DNA of 64,000 bases, from positions 1 to 64,000 of the forward strand of contig NZ_JAWUWR010000055.1 in NCBI RefSeq assembly GCF_034111725.1, given 5' to 3'. Below the pieces are notes generated by a model. It was not told where the DNA came from. It did no database searches and worked only from the letters and a program-made list of their open reading frames with translations. This stretch comes from Thalassolituus sp034111725. Its GTDB lineage: Bacteria; Pseudomonadota; Gammaproteobacteria; Pseudomonadales; Oceanobacteraceae. Position 1 is the first letter of the stretch; each line of letters opens with the position of its first letter. Made by a program: the position numbers and the translations under genes. Below, one piece after another: positions 1 to 9,231 of the stretch.

Positions 1-297
1 CATCTGCGCAGCACCCGTGATCATGTTTTTGACATAATCCGCGTGTCCTGGGCAATCAACGTGTGCGTAGTGACGGTTTGGTGATTCGTATTCAACGTGT
101 GACGTTGAAATAGTGATACCGCGCTCACGCTCTTCTGGAGCATTGTCGATACCGTCGATTGCAACGGCAGCACCGCCCCATACTTCTGAACATACGCGAG
201 TTAACGCTGCAGTTAGAGTTGTTTTACCGTGGTCAACGTGACCGATAGTACCCACGTTTACGTGGGGTTTTGTGCGTTCAAACGCTGCCTTTGCCAT
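1..297 (-). CDS. tuf: Elongation factor Tu, N-terminal part (cut by window edge)
   Basis: This is the first 99 codons of EF-Tu, the GTPase that delivers aminoacyl-tRNA to the ribosome. The translation starts MAKAAFERTKPHVNVGTIGH and contains the P-loop GHVDHGKT, the switch I region with RGITI, and the DCPGH motif of G3, all at the normal spacing for EF-Tu. The rest of the gene lies beyond position 1. It is the last gene of a tRNA-Tyr/Gly/Thr-tuf unit, the same order as the distal part of the thrU-tyrU-glyT-thrT-tufB operon of Escherichia coli. A purine-rich AGAGATAAGG stretch precedes the ATG. Confidence 0.97.
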   Translation of the reverse strand, partial: MAKAAFERTKPHVNVGTIGHVDHGKTTLTAALTRVCSEVWGGAAVAIDGIDNAPEERERGITISTSHVEYESPNRHYAHVDCPGHADYVKNMITGAAQM

Positions 298-376
298 GAC
301 CTTATCTCTCTGTCAGTGGTGTAAAATTTAGATGCACAAAAAGGCAGGCTCATGGCCTACCTTGTCGTATCAATAT

Positions 377-452
<76 letters not shown>

Positions 453-459
453 GAATATT

Positions 460-533
<74 letters not shown>

Positions 534-616
534 CTATCTAGCAGGCTGGCCTGCTAACGGCTATATAGCTTTCCGGCCTACTCCGATAATCGCCGAGGCG
601 CTTATCATTTTAAAAC

Positions 617-700
617 TGGTGGTGGGAGCTGGATTCGAACCAGCGAAGCTTTCGCGTCAGATTTACAGTCTGATCCCTTTGGCCGCTCGGGAACCCCACC
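617..700 (-). tRNA. tRNA-Tyr (anticodon GTA)
   Basis: An 84-nt class II tRNA with acceptor GGTGGGG/CTCCCACC (approximate pairing), anticodon loop TGTAAAT, a long variable arm and an encoded CCA. It is the first gene of the tRNA-tuf transcription unit, directly downstream of a strong sigma-70-like promoter. Confidence 0.96.
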
Positions 701-712
701 AAAGTGACGCGC

Positions 713-741
713 ATTATCAGGATGAGACGACAAGCTGTCAA
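713..741 (-). promoter_or_regulatory. Sigma-70 promoter of the tRNA-tuf operon
   Basis: On the minus strand there is a perfect -35 box TTGACA (736-741) and, after exactly 17 bp, a -10 box GATAAT (713-718). The following GCGCGTC is a GC-rich discriminator typical of stringently controlled stable-RNA promoters. The predicted start is a few bases before tRNA-Tyr. Confidence 0.8.
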
Positions 742-791
742 CTCTTTTTGGCTTATTTATTATCAACTTAGCTGATAAGTCTAAGTCGACT

Positions 792-1451
792 TCAGTTAAG
801 ACACTCCACCAACTTCCACTCAACCCCATGATCACCAGCTTGAACACGTTCGCGCATGCGCTCAGTAAGTTGGGCAACTTCTCGAATTTCTACCCAGTAT
901 TCAAGCTGACGCTTCCCAATCTCCACAATATCCACGGAAAATTCATAGGTTTCGACTTCGGCTTTAAGTTTCTTGGCAGAATCTAGGCTGTGGAATAGCC
1001 CTAGTGAGATACCTTCAGCAAGGTCGCCTTGGGTAATTATGTAGCTATCAATAGAACGGCGCTGAAGTTCTTTTAGCGTTGCCATTGCAGCGGCACGATC
1101 AATACGTGGCGGTACATGAACCCAATATTCGATATCGGTTTGCTCGCCAACGCCAATGCTATTGATCATGCCGGTTAATGACAATGCCGCAGCACGAGCT
1201 TGTACATGGCGCGCATCAAGATCATCTTTATAAGGGCCAAGCACATAGCACAGTTGACGCGGTGCTGAGCTAAATTCAGATTTAGGGGCTGGTGCCAGCG
1301 GTTGCTCGGCCTCCCAAACTAAACGCAATGTCTTGCCGGCAATAGGCGCTGCAGCGACGGTATTGGCGACTGATTCGCTTTTCGGTTGAGCCAAGAAATA
1401 CCCAGCCACCACGATATTAGCGATAACTAAACTATAGAAGATCCAGCGCAT
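792..1451 (-). CDS. SPOR-domain inner-membrane protein
   Basis: A 219-residue protein with one N-terminal membrane segment (about residues 4-20, uncleaved anchor) and a periplasmic region. The part after residue 55 (CYVLGPYKDDLDARHVQ...) has the look of a SPOR domain, which binds glycan strands stripped of stem peptides, often at division sites. The gene overlaps the 3' end of coaX by 14 bp, so the two are translationally linked. A SPOR-like gene next to coaX and birA is common in Pseudomonas and Oceanospirillales relatives. The exact role of this member is not known. Confidence 0.8.
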   Translation of the reverse strand: MRWIFYSLVIANIVVAGYFLAQPKSESVANTVAAAPIAGKTLRLVWEAEQPLAPAPKSEFSSAPRQLCYVLGPYKDDLDARHVQARAAALSLTGMINSIGVGEQTDIEYWVHVPPRIDRAAAMATLKELQRRSIDSYIITQGDLAEGISLGLFHSLDSAKKLKAEVETYEFSVDIVEIGKRQLEYWVEIREVAQLTERMRERVQAGDHGVEWKLVECLN

Positions 1452-2140
1452 AAGGAATCCATACCATCAAATATCAAGTCTGGGCTGTAGCTAAGCCCCA
1501 AACGACCGGCCAATAATTGTCCATCACCTCCTGTAATAAGAGGTTGGTGCTCAGGGTACTCGTCCAATAAGGATTGCACCAGAGCCAGATTTTGTCGCAA
1601 AACCCCTGCAGCGACGCAGTTTAAAGTGTTCTTACCAGGGGCAATTTCTTGCTCATTTTGCTCATCTTGGTATGGACGCACGCGATCAGTACCAGTAAAC
1701 AAAGCATTTTGCGCCATACGTAAGCCCGGTACGATATAGCCACCTTGATGCTGATTATCGCCCGAAAACAAATCGATCGTTAGGGCGGTTCCAGCGTCCA
1801 CTACCAGCAAATCGCCTGACTGCAGGACGCGCCCACCGAGCATAGCCAACCAACGATCAACACCTAAACGGCTTGGCTCGGGGTAGCAATGTTTAAATTG
1901 TGGCGATGATGGTACTGGCTCTTTCAGCCACTGCAAACGCTGACCGAATATCAACTCCAGCTGAGTGTGTAAATCAGCCTGTGCACGTACGCTCGATACC
2001 ATTACCCGCTGCGGTTGCTCCACCCAAGTTTGCAATACAACATCGGTAGCATCGCAGTCACCGTAATGGCGTTCGCCGCTTAACGTCGTCAGCCGCCACT
2101 TAACGCGACTATTACCCACATCAAGAAGCAGGACGGACAC
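1427..2140 (-). CDS. coaX: Type III pantothenate kinase
   Basis: CoaX phosphorylates pantothenate in the first step of coenzyme A synthesis. Family motifs are visible: the N-terminal phosphate-binding DVGNSRVKWR, the central GVDRWLA, the DAGTALTID motif and GGYIVPG. An ORF extends to 2155, but I prefer the GTG at 2138-2140 because an AGGAG sits about 6 bp upstream and family members normally begin a few residues before the DxGN motif. That gives about 237 residues, the usual size. The gene overlaps the end of birA and the start of the SPOR gene, so the three form one compact operon. Confidence 0.93.
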   Translation of the reverse strand: MSVLLLDVGNSRVKWRLTTLSGERHYGDCDATDVVLQTWVEQPQRVMVSSVRAQADLHTQLELIFGQRLQWLKEPVPSSPQFKHCYPEPSRLGVDRWLAMLGGRVLQSGDLLVVDAGTALTIDLFSGDNQHQGGYIVPGLRMAQNALFTGTDRVRPYQDEQNEQEIAPGKNTLNCVAAGVLRQNLALVQSLLDEYPEHQPLITGGDGQLLAGRLGLSYSPDLIFDGMDSLCAGSSIV

Positions 2141-3077
2141 TGAGCTCTCCTGCACTGATCACTTCCATACCACGCTCGGTTTTCAACATTAATTCGCCCT
2201 TACGGTTTACGCCTTTAACAACACCGGCAATGGTATTTGATGGCGAAATAATATTGACCTCTTTATCGTGATAAATATCTCTCTCCGACCAGTACGTTTG
2301 CCACGGAGCAAAACCTGTACGTTGAAATTCATCCACCAGTTTTAGCAATTCATCCAATAAAGTAGCCGCAACATCATTGCGCGATAAATTGGGATTAAGG
2401 CTACGCAATTCAGCCCAAGGCTGATCGATAGCGGCAGCATCGGCTTCGCTCAGCGATAGATTTAAACCAATACCAATCACCACTTGGCAATGACTGTTGT
2501 ATTCGCCCGTCACTTCTAAAAGTATGCCTGCTAGCTTACGCCCATCAGCATAAATATCGTTCGGCCACTTTAGGCCAATACCTTCAATACCTAAGCGCCC
2601 CAAAGCACGTTCAACCGCAATCGCGGTTAGCAAACTAAGGCCTTCTAACGATGACATGCCGCCAGAAAATGACACCAACAACGATAAATAAATGTTCTTA
2701 CCGAATGGGCTAACCCACTGACGACCACGCCGCCCGCGCCCACCCGTTTGCTTCTCAGCCAGCACGGCATAGCGCTTACCCATATGATCGCTAGCGCGTT
2801 CAAACAAATAAGAGTTGGTTGAGTTCACATCCAGCAAAACGTCGAGAATATCCAAACGCTGACTAATACTGCCTCGAATTCGCTCTGGCTCTAGTAATTC
2901 AATGGCATCGTGCAAACGATAGCCCTTACCTTTTACCGACGAATAAGGAATATCCAGATCATCCAACTTTTTTAATTGCTTCCATACGGCGGCACGGCTA
3001 ACACCTAGCGCGTCGCCTAACTCTTCACCCGAATGAAATTGGCCATCTGCCAGTAAAGCCAATAATTTATTCAGCAT
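2121..3077 (-). CDS. birA: Bifunctional biotin-protein ligase / biotin operon repressor
   Basis: BirA makes biotinyl-AMP, attaches biotin to the carboxylase carrier protein, and represses biotin genes. Residues 1-60 form a winged helix (FHSGEELGDALGVSRAAVWK). The catalytic domain shows the biotin-binding loop GGRGRRGRQW and KWPNDIY followed by GRKLAGILLE. The C-terminal roughly 50 residues match the SH3-like domain. The start chosen is ATG at 3077 (MLNKLLALL), which fits family N-termini and has GGGGAT upstream. An alternative ATG lies at 3089. First gene of the birA-coaX-SPOR operon. Confidence 0.95.
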   Translation of the reverse strand: MLNKLLALLADGQFHSGEELGDALGVSRAAVWKQLKKLDDLDIPYSSVKGKGYRLHDAIELLEPERIRGSISQRLDILDVLLDVNSTNSYLFERASDHMGKRYAVLAEKQTGGRGRRGRQWVSPFGKNIYLSLLVSFSGGMSSLEGLSLLTAIAVERALGRLGIEGIGLKWPNDIYADGRKLAGILLEVTGEYNSHCQVVIGIGLNLSLSEADAAAIDQPWAELRSLNPNLSRNDVAATLLDELLKLVDEFQRTGFAPWQTYWSERDIYHDKEVNIISPSNTIAGVVKGVNRKGELMLKTERGMEVISAGELSVRPAS

Positions 3078-3352
3078 GCCGATCCCCATAGTTGTTGGCT
3101 GCCATCTGTATGAACAGCGACTATATCAAAAGCGCAAGGAATTGAGACTAACTACTGATACTCAACGTCGCGACGCTAGAGCCATATTTATTGCAGTTCG
3201 ATTTCGATTAGGTCCAAGCTGCCCTGTTCATACATCACATCGACATCATGAAGGTTCCGCACGACCATGATGACTATATGTAACTTTGCGCCGCTTTCAG
3301 GTTTATTACACAAACTTATTGCGCCTTACGCTATGCTTATTCATCTGTCGCA

Positions 3353-4225
3353 ATGGTTATCGCCCCATTTATGAGATTACTCTCTCTATTCTTCTGCCTA
3401 ATAACTCTCGTGCCAATAACACACGCGACAGAGTATCTCGTGCAGTCAACGCGTACGAATTTTGACGGCAGTCACCGTTACTACATCGACTTGTTAAACA
3501 AAGTGATGGAGGCAAGCGCCGACAAGTACGGGGCTGCTACAATTATCGAAAGCCCAAATAATTTTAGCCAAAACCGCGGATTCCTTGGGCTTGAAGATGG
3601 TTGGATTGACATCTTCTGGGCCGGCTCCACCGCTGAGCGCGAGAAAAATAGCCAAGCCATTCGCATTCCACTTTACGCAGGCTTACTAGGACGGCGAGTT
3701 CCCGTTATTCGTCGTGGCGATCTAGCGAAGTTTGAGGCTATTAATAAAGAGGGATCACTAAAAGCCCTTAAAGCATGTCAAGGCGATCAATGGCCGGATT
3801 CTGATATTTTGGAAAATGCGGGTTACATACTAGAACGCGTGCATAAGTTTGAATTGATGTACAACATGCTTAGAGCTGGGCGTTGTGACTATTTTCCGCG
3901 CGCGATAACCGAAGTTTATGCCGAAATTGAGGGGTATGGTGGAGAGGATTTAGTTGTCTTCGATCACATTATTATTTCTTATCCGTTTCCTATGTACTTT
4001 TTTGTCGCTAAAGACAACGCAACACTGACAGAGCGACTCACATATGGCTTAGAAAAGATGGTGAATAGCGGCGAATTACGCAATTTTTTACAGACCCATC
4101 CCACAACCAAAGATGCTTTTCCATTAACTCGCTTCGACAATTCGCTCATCTTCGATTTACCGAATGTTTCTCTACCTAGTAAAACACCTGTTAACAATCC
4201 AGACTTATGGATTCCCTTTAAATAA
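3353..4225 (+). CDS. Periplasmic solute-binding-like protein
   Basis: A 290-residue protein with a clear signal peptide (MRLLSLFFCLITLVPITHA, cleavage after THA) and a body like the type 3 extracellular solute-binding fold used by amino-acid ABC transporters and by sensors. No transporter genes are adjacent, so this looks like one of the many orphan binding proteins of marine gammaproteobacteria. The substrate cannot be named. The start is uncertain: ATG 3353 or ATG 3371, and neither has a good ribosome-binding site. It stands alone, convergent with the TonB receptor. Confidence 0.6.
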   Translation: MVIAPFMRLLSLFFCLITLVPITHATEYLVQSTRTNFDGSHRYYIDLLNKVMEASADKYGAATIIESPNNFSQNRGFLGLEDGWIDIFWAGSTAEREKNSQAIRIPLYAGLLGRRVPVIRRGDLAKFEAINKEGSLKALKACQGDQWPDSDILENAGYILERVHKFELMYNMLRAGRCDYFPRAITEVYAEIEGYGGEDLVVFDHIIISYPFPMYFFVAKDNATLTERLTYGLEKMVNSGELRNFLQTHPTTKDAFPLTRFDNSLIFDLPNVSLPSKTPVNNPDLWIPFK

Positions 4226-4282
4226 TCCAATTTGCTTAACGTCGGCAACATCCATGTCGCCCTAATGGTTCATCAATCGTTA

Positions 4283-6433
4283 TTAAAACTTCGCAGCAAA
4301 CGCTAGCTGAAAGCCACGTCCCGGTTGCGGCACGATGTTTTTAACAAACGAGGTGTGATAGCGCACCGCTTCATCCAATAAATTCGTACCTTTTAAATCG
4401 AGTTGATACTCCACCTTGGGCAAATACCAACGATAACCAATACCTGCCTCTAACAGCTGATAGCTAGGCGTTGGGGTTTCACCTTTATCGGCCAGCCGAG
4501 TTTGCTCGTCATTATGCATCCAACTAATAAAACCCTGCCAATGTAAGGCTTGATAATTGATACCAGTGCCGATTCGATCACTAGGCATACGCGGTAAGTT
4601 GCCACCGCCAACTAACTCACCCCGCACCCGATCGGCCATTGCCGTAAGCTGCCACTGCGGCGTAATGGCATAGCCGACATTCACTTCGCCACCGCGCAAA
4701 ACGGCATTTCCTTGAGTAAATTGATAGGCTGGCAAATCATCCACCAGCACGGTATCAGTACCTGTTAGCAAAGCCTGCTGGTAGATGAATTGGTCTACCC
4801 GATTTTGATATAGGCTGACACTTCCGGTCCAGCGCCCGACATTGCGGCGCACAGAAACATCCAAATTATATGAGTGCTCTGAATCTAAATCAGGATTACC
4901 AATTTCGTAGGTCAGAGTCGATTCATGCGCACCGCACGAAAACAACTCTTCTGCATCCGGCGCACGCAAAGCCGATGTTGCCGAAATCGCTAACTGCCAG
5001 CTGGCATCAATATCGTACAGAGCACCAAGGGAGGCGCTGGTATTACCAAAAGTTTTATTTTGATACGCGCCTAAGCCAAAGCCGCAAACACTGTTAACGT
5101 CATCCGGGGTTTGCGGTGAGTGCTGAACTCGGTCCCAGCGCGCTCCGGCACTCAAAGTGACCGCACCAAAGTCACGTTCGGCTAACCAGAAAACGCCAAT
5201 CTCGTTGGTTTGAGTGGATGGCACGAGTGCCTCCTCACCAATAGCCGAGAAGTCAGTTTGCGAACCTTGCAGCCCCAGCGTCTGCTCGATATTTCTAATA
5301 GGCGTTAGAGACAGTGCAATCCTCGACTCTATTGCTTCTTTCGCAAAGGTGGTTGGCCCTTGCTCTTCGTGATCAGGCTCAGCAACTGCTGCATCATCAT
5401 GCGCTTCTACATGGCCTTCGCTGTGCTCATAATCGGTCCAAGCTAAATCGAAATTGAGGTTAGTGACACCCGGAAATGGATCACTAGCTTTAGCATCAAA
5501 GGCAATTCGAAGCTGCTTCAGATCCACTCGAGCAACACCTTCTTCTTCTTCTGCCTCCGAAGGATCAAGCACCGCCTCCTCGTCGCCATGATCATGCCCG
5601 GGTAAACCAAAACGACTAGTAAGACGACTGATATTCAAACCGGTCGAACCAGTATCAAAAAAATAACGCGTACCGGCACTCAACTGACGGTTGTATTCAA
5701 TATCGCTGTTATCTAAACGACTCGACTCAGCATCGTGGTATTCCAACACACCATCATCATTATGAATTTCACCGGCTTTTCTCGGCACGCGATAATCGTC
5801 ACTGCGTAATTGGCCTGCGCCGAAGCTCCAACCCCAGTCGCCTTGCCGACCTTGTTGATTGAGACGAATATCTTTACCGCGATTAACCGTGTTGTAGCCC
5901 AAGTTAACCTCGGATTCGACCCCCTCTTCCTGCGGCTCAGCAGCAACCACATTGACGACGCCACCAAAAGCCCCGCTGCCATACAGCAAGGTTGCAGGCC
6001 CACGTATTACTTCAATCTGTTGTGCTGTGTTGGTTTGCACACCGACAGCATGATCAGGACTTACCGTTGAGGCATCCACAGCCTTAAGACCATCCTGCAA
6101 TATGCTGACACGGCCACCACCTAGCCCACGAATAACAGGTCGGCCGACCGCACTACCAAAACTGCTGTTATGGATGCCCGGCTGCTGGCTCAGGGTTTCA
6201 CCCAAGGACGTTGCGCGAGCTCGCTCCAAATCATCGTCAGATAAAACAAACACCGGCTGCGCAGAATCGGTGGCTGAAGCATTATTAGGCAAGGCGGTGA
6301 CTGTAATGGTTTCTAATTCGATGGCGTTGTCGCTATCTGGAGAATTGGTATCGGCATAAGCAAACACAGAATTTGCTAATAACAATGACAGGCCTACGGT
6401 ATGAATAACAGGAGCACGAAAAAAATGACGCAT
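4283..6433 (-). CDS. TonB-dependent receptor, probably for zinc (ZnuD-like)
   Basis: About 716 residues from the ATG at 6433, which has AGAGGAAG upstream, followed by a signal peptide ending near VFAYA. The plug domain begins around ETITVTA and contains RGLGGGRVSILQDG and the LYGSGAFGG turn, followed by a 22-strand barrel that ends in phenylalanine (AFAAKF), as outer-membrane barrels do. Two predicted surface loops are rich in His, Asp and Glu (HDHGDEEA; HSEGHVEAHDDAAV), the feature that marks ZnuD-type zinc receptors. It follows a small Cys/His protein by 52 bp and is probably co-transcribed with it. The metal specificity is inferred. Confidence 0.85.
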   Translation of the reverse strand: MRHFFRAPVIHTVGLSLLLANSVFAYADTNSPDSDNAIELETITVTALPNNASATDSAQPVFVLSDDDLERARATSLGETLSQQPGIHNSSFGSAVGRPVIRGLGGGRVSILQDGLKAVDASTVSPDHAVGVQTNTAQQIEVIRGPATLLYGSGAFGGVVNVVAAEPQEEGVESEVNLGYNTVNRGKDIRLNQQGRQGDWGWSFGAGQLRSDDYRVPRKAGEIHNDDGVLEYHDAESSRLDNSDIEYNRQLSAGTRYFFDTGSTGLNISRLTSRFGLPGHDHGDEEAVLDPSEAEEEEGVARVDLKQLRIAFDAKASDPFPGVTNLNFDLAWTDYEHSEGHVEAHDDAAVAEPDHEEQGPTTFAKEAIESRIALSLTPIRNIEQTLGLQGSQTDFSAIGEEALVPSTQTNEIGVFWLAERDFGAVTLSAGARWDRVQHSPQTPDDVNSVCGFGLGAYQNKTFGNTSASLGALYDIDASWQLAISATSALRAPDAEELFSCGAHESTLTYEIGNPDLDSEHSYNLDVSVRRNVGRWTGSVSLYQNRVDQFIYQQALLTGTDTVLVDDLPAYQFTQGNAVLRGGEVNVGYAITPQWQLTAMADRVRGELVGGGNLPRMPSDRIGTGINYQALHWQGFISWMHNDEQTRLADKGETPTPSYQLLEAGIGYRWYLPKVEYQLDLKGTNLLDEAVRYHTSFVKNIVPQPGRGFQLAFAAKF

Positions 6434-6485
6434 GCGTCTTCCTCTAAAAACTAAGTCAAAATTGAATGGTATAACTGGCGTGACG

Positions 6486-6770
6486 TTAGTTCGCGGTAGG
6501 AGGTCCGCGATTTTGAGGAATAGCGCGTAGCTCACCATGGGATGGCAGCAATGGTGCTAGAGGTTCAGGCGTATGATCAAGAATTAAAGTGGGCAGTGAG
6601 ATAGCTAGCGGAATTAAACCACCCGCGTCAGCAGCGGTTGAGCACAACTCACAGTGCTCGCCAATCGCATGCCCTACCAATTGCTCGTGCAGCGTTTGCA
6701 GACTGGCCATCATGATGACCAGCATGCAAAGCATCAGCGCAAGAGTGGAACCGGATTGACGTGGCGGCAT
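6486..6770 (-). CDS. Small exported HCxxC protein, possible zinc chaperone
   Basis: A 94-residue protein with an N-terminal hydrophobic segment (ALMLCMLVIMMASLQ) followed by the metal-type motif GEHCELCSTA. Small proteins of this shape preceding zinc TonB receptors are annotated as zinc chaperones in related genomes. I rely on size, motif and position, not on detailed homology. It starts at ATG 6770, upstream of and in line with the TonB receptor, with a Zur-box-like palindrome just ahead. The second half is Pro/Leu-rich with no recognised motif. Confidence 0.55.
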   Translation of the reverse strand: MPPRQSGSTLALMLCMLVIMMASLQTLHEQLVGHAIGEHCELCSTAADAGGLIPLAISLPTLILDHTPEPLAPLLPSHGELRAIPQNRGPPTAN

Positions 6771-6775
6771 AAGAA

Positions 6776-6797
6776 ACTGTTATATAGTTACAATTTG
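6776..6797. promoter_or_regulatory. Possible Zur operator before the zinc operon
   Basis: The stretch GAAACTGTTATATAGTTACA resembles the Enterobacteria Zur box (TGTTATA-N-TATAACA): the left half is perfect, the right half matches 4 of 7. It lies 9-22 bp upstream of the small Cys/His gene, where repressor binding would block transcription. Imperfect match, so only a candidate. Confidence 0.35.
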
Positions 6798-6828
6798 GCT
6801 ATAGTTTGCCCAATTTATGCCAAAGGGT

Positions 6829-6861
6829 AAAGCGCCATGCGGTAAAGTCAGGCGCTTTTTC
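6829..6861. terminator. Stem-loop after the potassium channel gene
   Basis: Inverted repeat AAAGCGCC (6829-6836) and GGCGCTTT (6851-6858), followed on the plus strand by T-rich sequence. It sits directly after the channel gene stop and before the promoter region of the zinc operon. Confidence 0.55.
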
Positions 6862-7992
6862 TTAATTTTCGACGTCTTTTAAACGCGTATTGAAGTGATG
6901 CTCGATTGCTCGATGGACTTCTTTGGTAGTCGGAGTCCGTTCGGTGTGTACCAAAATCAGCAGCGACTGCGCATGGATGTGGGATTCACCATCAGGGTGC
7001 GTTTCAACATGGCCGTCTTTCGTAACGTAGGCCAGCGGAGTACCTAAACTCGCTTGCACAATAGCCGTTACCACATCAGCCCAACGCTCACCTTCCAACC
7101 ACACAGGATAACGTACCGTATGATCGTTAGCGTGAGTAAACATATCCTCAATCAACAGCTCAGATCCCGGAGCAACCATGGCACGCACAATGATTTCGGG
7201 ATACGAACGAATTGGTCGCAACAAAGCACGGATATCGAGTGCTTTTAAACGTGGACGATTTAGATCATCAACACATTCAACGATGGCTTTATGCCCTAAA
7301 TGCAATTCAAACAAGCGGTGCGAAACATCAAAGGTGTAACTATCGCTTTCTGAGGAATACTCATCGCGCGCTAAGACAACGATATGCGCAGCGCGCTTAG
7401 CACCGGCCCTATCCAAGTCCTCGGGACGACTAGCAAGCCCTGTCACATGGACAACGCCTAATTGGCGCAAGCTATCGGGTAAGCCATCGGTAAAGTCTTC
7501 ATTTAGCAACATAATCGGCGTGTCATTAAACTCACCGCTTTCACGAATTTGCGAAATCATACGATGAAAATACGACTCTCGATTGTATTTCGGTGCATTG
7601 ATAATGAGGATGTGATCAGCCATGTTCCAGTCCCAGTGACCGCTGCGAATGCGTTCGCGGCGTGCGATTCGATAATCGACATAATCACTAATGAGCAAGG
7701 TCATCAGCGTTATGCCACAAAGAAACATCAAAAAAATTGTCGACGCCTGACCAGCGACGCTCGACGCCGATACATCACCATAACCAACCGTGGAGAGCGT
7801 TGCCATCGTTAGCCAAAAGCCTTCCCAAGGCGACATCCCCTCAAACACCACCATAGCGGCAGAATGCAGCAACACGAAACCAAACAAGGTGAGCATAGTG
7901 CGAACGAGACTGCGCATAATATTGCGGTCGGTTTGATAGACCGCTTGGCGTACGCGCTTACGTTGGCGCACAAAACGGGTGAATTTATTCAT
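6862..7992 (-). CDS. Potassium channel protein with RCK/TrkA-type domain
   Basis: A two-transmembrane ion channel: one membrane segment, the pore helix, the selectivity filter TVGYGD, then a second membrane segment, followed by a cytoplasmic region of about 240 residues. That region starts like a TrkA-N/RCK Rossmann fold (DHILIINAPKYNRES) and ends in an acidic, His-containing tail. Such channels conduct K+ under control of ligands bound to the RCK domain. I use ATG 7992 (MNKFTRFV). The frame also extends to a TTG at 8052, which would add a hydrophobic stretch, so the N-terminus is uncertain. It is divergent from adenosine kinase and apparently monocistronic. Confidence 0.82.
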   Translation of the reverse strand: MNKFTRFVRQRKRVRQAVYQTDRNIMRSLVRTMLTLFGFVLLHSAAMVVFEGMSPWEGFWLTMATLSTVGYGDVSASSVAGQASTIFLMFLCGITLMTLLISDYVDYRIARRERIRSGHWDWNMADHILIINAPKYNRESYFHRMISQIRESGEFNDTPIMLLNEDFTDGLPDSLRQLGVVHVTGLASRPEDLDRAGAKRAAHIVVLARDEYSSESDSYTFDVSHRLFELHLGHKAIVECVDDLNRPRLKALDIRALLRPIRSYPEIIVRAMVAPGSELLIEDMFTHANDHTVRYPVWLEGERWADVVTAIVQASLGTPLAYVTKDGHVETHPDGESHIHAQSLLILVHTERTPTTKEVHRAIEHHFNTRLKDVEN

Positions 7993-8139
7993 GCGGCCAT
8001 CATAAACTGCCGCGAGCCACACGGCCAACGTGCAAAGAAAAAGTTGTAACAACAGCGCGAATTCATGCCAATGTCAGATATCTGAGGCAAAGTAAGTTAA
8101 ACTGCCTTCGGTTTTACATTTCCAAATTAGAGAGTCCAC

Positions 8140-9132
8140 ATGGGTTACCACATTTACGGCATCGGCAACGCGCTGGTCGATAAAGAGTTTGAAGTTGACG
8201 ATGCCTTCTTTGCCAAGGCTGGTATTGAAAAAGGCATGATGACATTGATCGAAGAAGATCAATTGGCCAGCATGTTGGCGACGTTGCAAGCCGAGTATGG
8301 CTTAAAGAAACGCGCCTGTGGCGGCAGTGCTGCCAATACCATTATCGGTGCCAGCTACTTTGGTGCTAAGGCTTACTACACCTGCAATGTCGCCAATGAT
8401 GAAGCAGGCGAGTTTTACGTAGCCGATATGCAAGCGGCCGGCGTCGACACCAATATGAATGGCACACGCGACCATGGCGTGACCGGAAAGTGCCTTGTGA
8501 TGGTCACTCCAGATGCCGAACGCACCATGAATACCTATTTAGGCATTACCAGCGAACTGCATCAAAAGCACATTAATGAAGATGCTTTAGCGCAGTCTGA
8601 ATATGTATACATCGAAGGCTACTTAGTCACATCCGAACTATCACGCGAAGCCGCTATTCGTGTGCGCGAATTAGCCCGTAAAAATAACGTCAAAGTGGCG
8701 ATGACTTTCTCTGATCCTGCCATGGTGCAGTTTTTTAAAGAAGGCATTACCGACATGATAGGTACAGGTGTCGATTTATTGTTTTGCAACGAACAAGAAG
8801 CCAAGTTATTCACTAACACTGATCATATCGACGCCGCGATCGAAGGCTTGAAAAAAGTCGCGAAAACCTTCGCCATTACGCTTGGATCAAAAGGCGCTGT
8901 CGCCTTTGATGGCGAGCAATTACACACCATTGCGCCGCATAGTGTTACTGCTGTCGATAGTAATGGTGCTGGCGATATGTTCGCAGGCGCCTTCTTGTAT
9001 GCCATTACTCACGGCCATGATTTTGCGGCTGCAGGCCGCTTAGCCAGTGCCGCATCTGCACAAGTGGTAAGCCAATTTGGACCACGTCTAAATGCTGAAC
9101 AGCACGAACCGCTAAAACAGCACTTGGCCTAA
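8140..9132 (+). CDS. Adenosine kinase-type PfkB sugar kinase
   Basis: A 330-residue PfkB/ribokinase-family enzyme. The N-terminus YHIYGIGNALVDKE, the substrate glycine motif GGSAANTIIGASYFG and the C-terminal DSNGAGDMFAGAF, with the catalytic aspartate in GAGD, are all present at normal positions. In gammaproteobacteria this subgroup is annotated as adenosine kinase (adenosine + ATP to AMP). Closely related sugar kinases cannot be excluded from motifs alone. It is followed by a strong terminator and is probably expressed alone. Confidence 0.88.
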   Translation: MGYHIYGIGNALVDKEFEVDDAFFAKAGIEKGMMTLIEEDQLASMLATLQAEYGLKKRACGGSAANTIIGASYFGAKAYYTCNVANDEAGEFYVADMQAAGVDTNMNGTRDHGVTGKCLVMVTPDAERTMNTYLGITSELHQKHINEDALAQSEYVYIEGYLVTSELSREAAIRVRELARKNNVKVAMTFSDPAMVQFFKEGITDMIGTGVDLLFCNEQEAKLFTNTDHIDAAIEGLKKVAKTFAITLGSKGAVAFDGEQLHTIAPHSVTAVDSNGAGDMFAGAFLYAITHGHDFAAAGRLASAASAQVVSQFGPRLNAEQHEPLKQHLA

Positions 9133-9134
9133 TG

Positions 9135-9175
9135 AAAACAACCAGCGGCGAGCCATTTTCCGCTGGTTGTTTTTT
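9135..9175 (+). terminator. Rho-independent terminator of adenosine kinase
   Basis: A 14-bp perfect stem, AAAACAACCAGCGG (9135-9148) with CCGCTGGTTGTTTT (9160-9173), an 11-nt loop and a T run, 3 nt after the stop codon. Confidence 0.93.
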
Positions 9176-9231
9176 GAACAATTCAAACGCACGTTCCGAT
9201 TTCAGCCCCCCGCTTAATGTTTATTTGCCAC

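Noticed and set aside
605..877. 90-residue minus-strand frame over tRNA-Tyr
   Set aside because: It runs through the tRNA gene and its promoter, so it is not coding.
3076..3270. 64-residue plus-strand frame before the solute-binding protein
   Set aside because: No signal peptide, domain or ribosome-binding site; it overlaps the birA start.
8050..8052. TTG start for the potassium channel
   Set aside because: It would add one hydrophobic segment, but ATG 7992 gives the normal two-span layout; left as an alternative.
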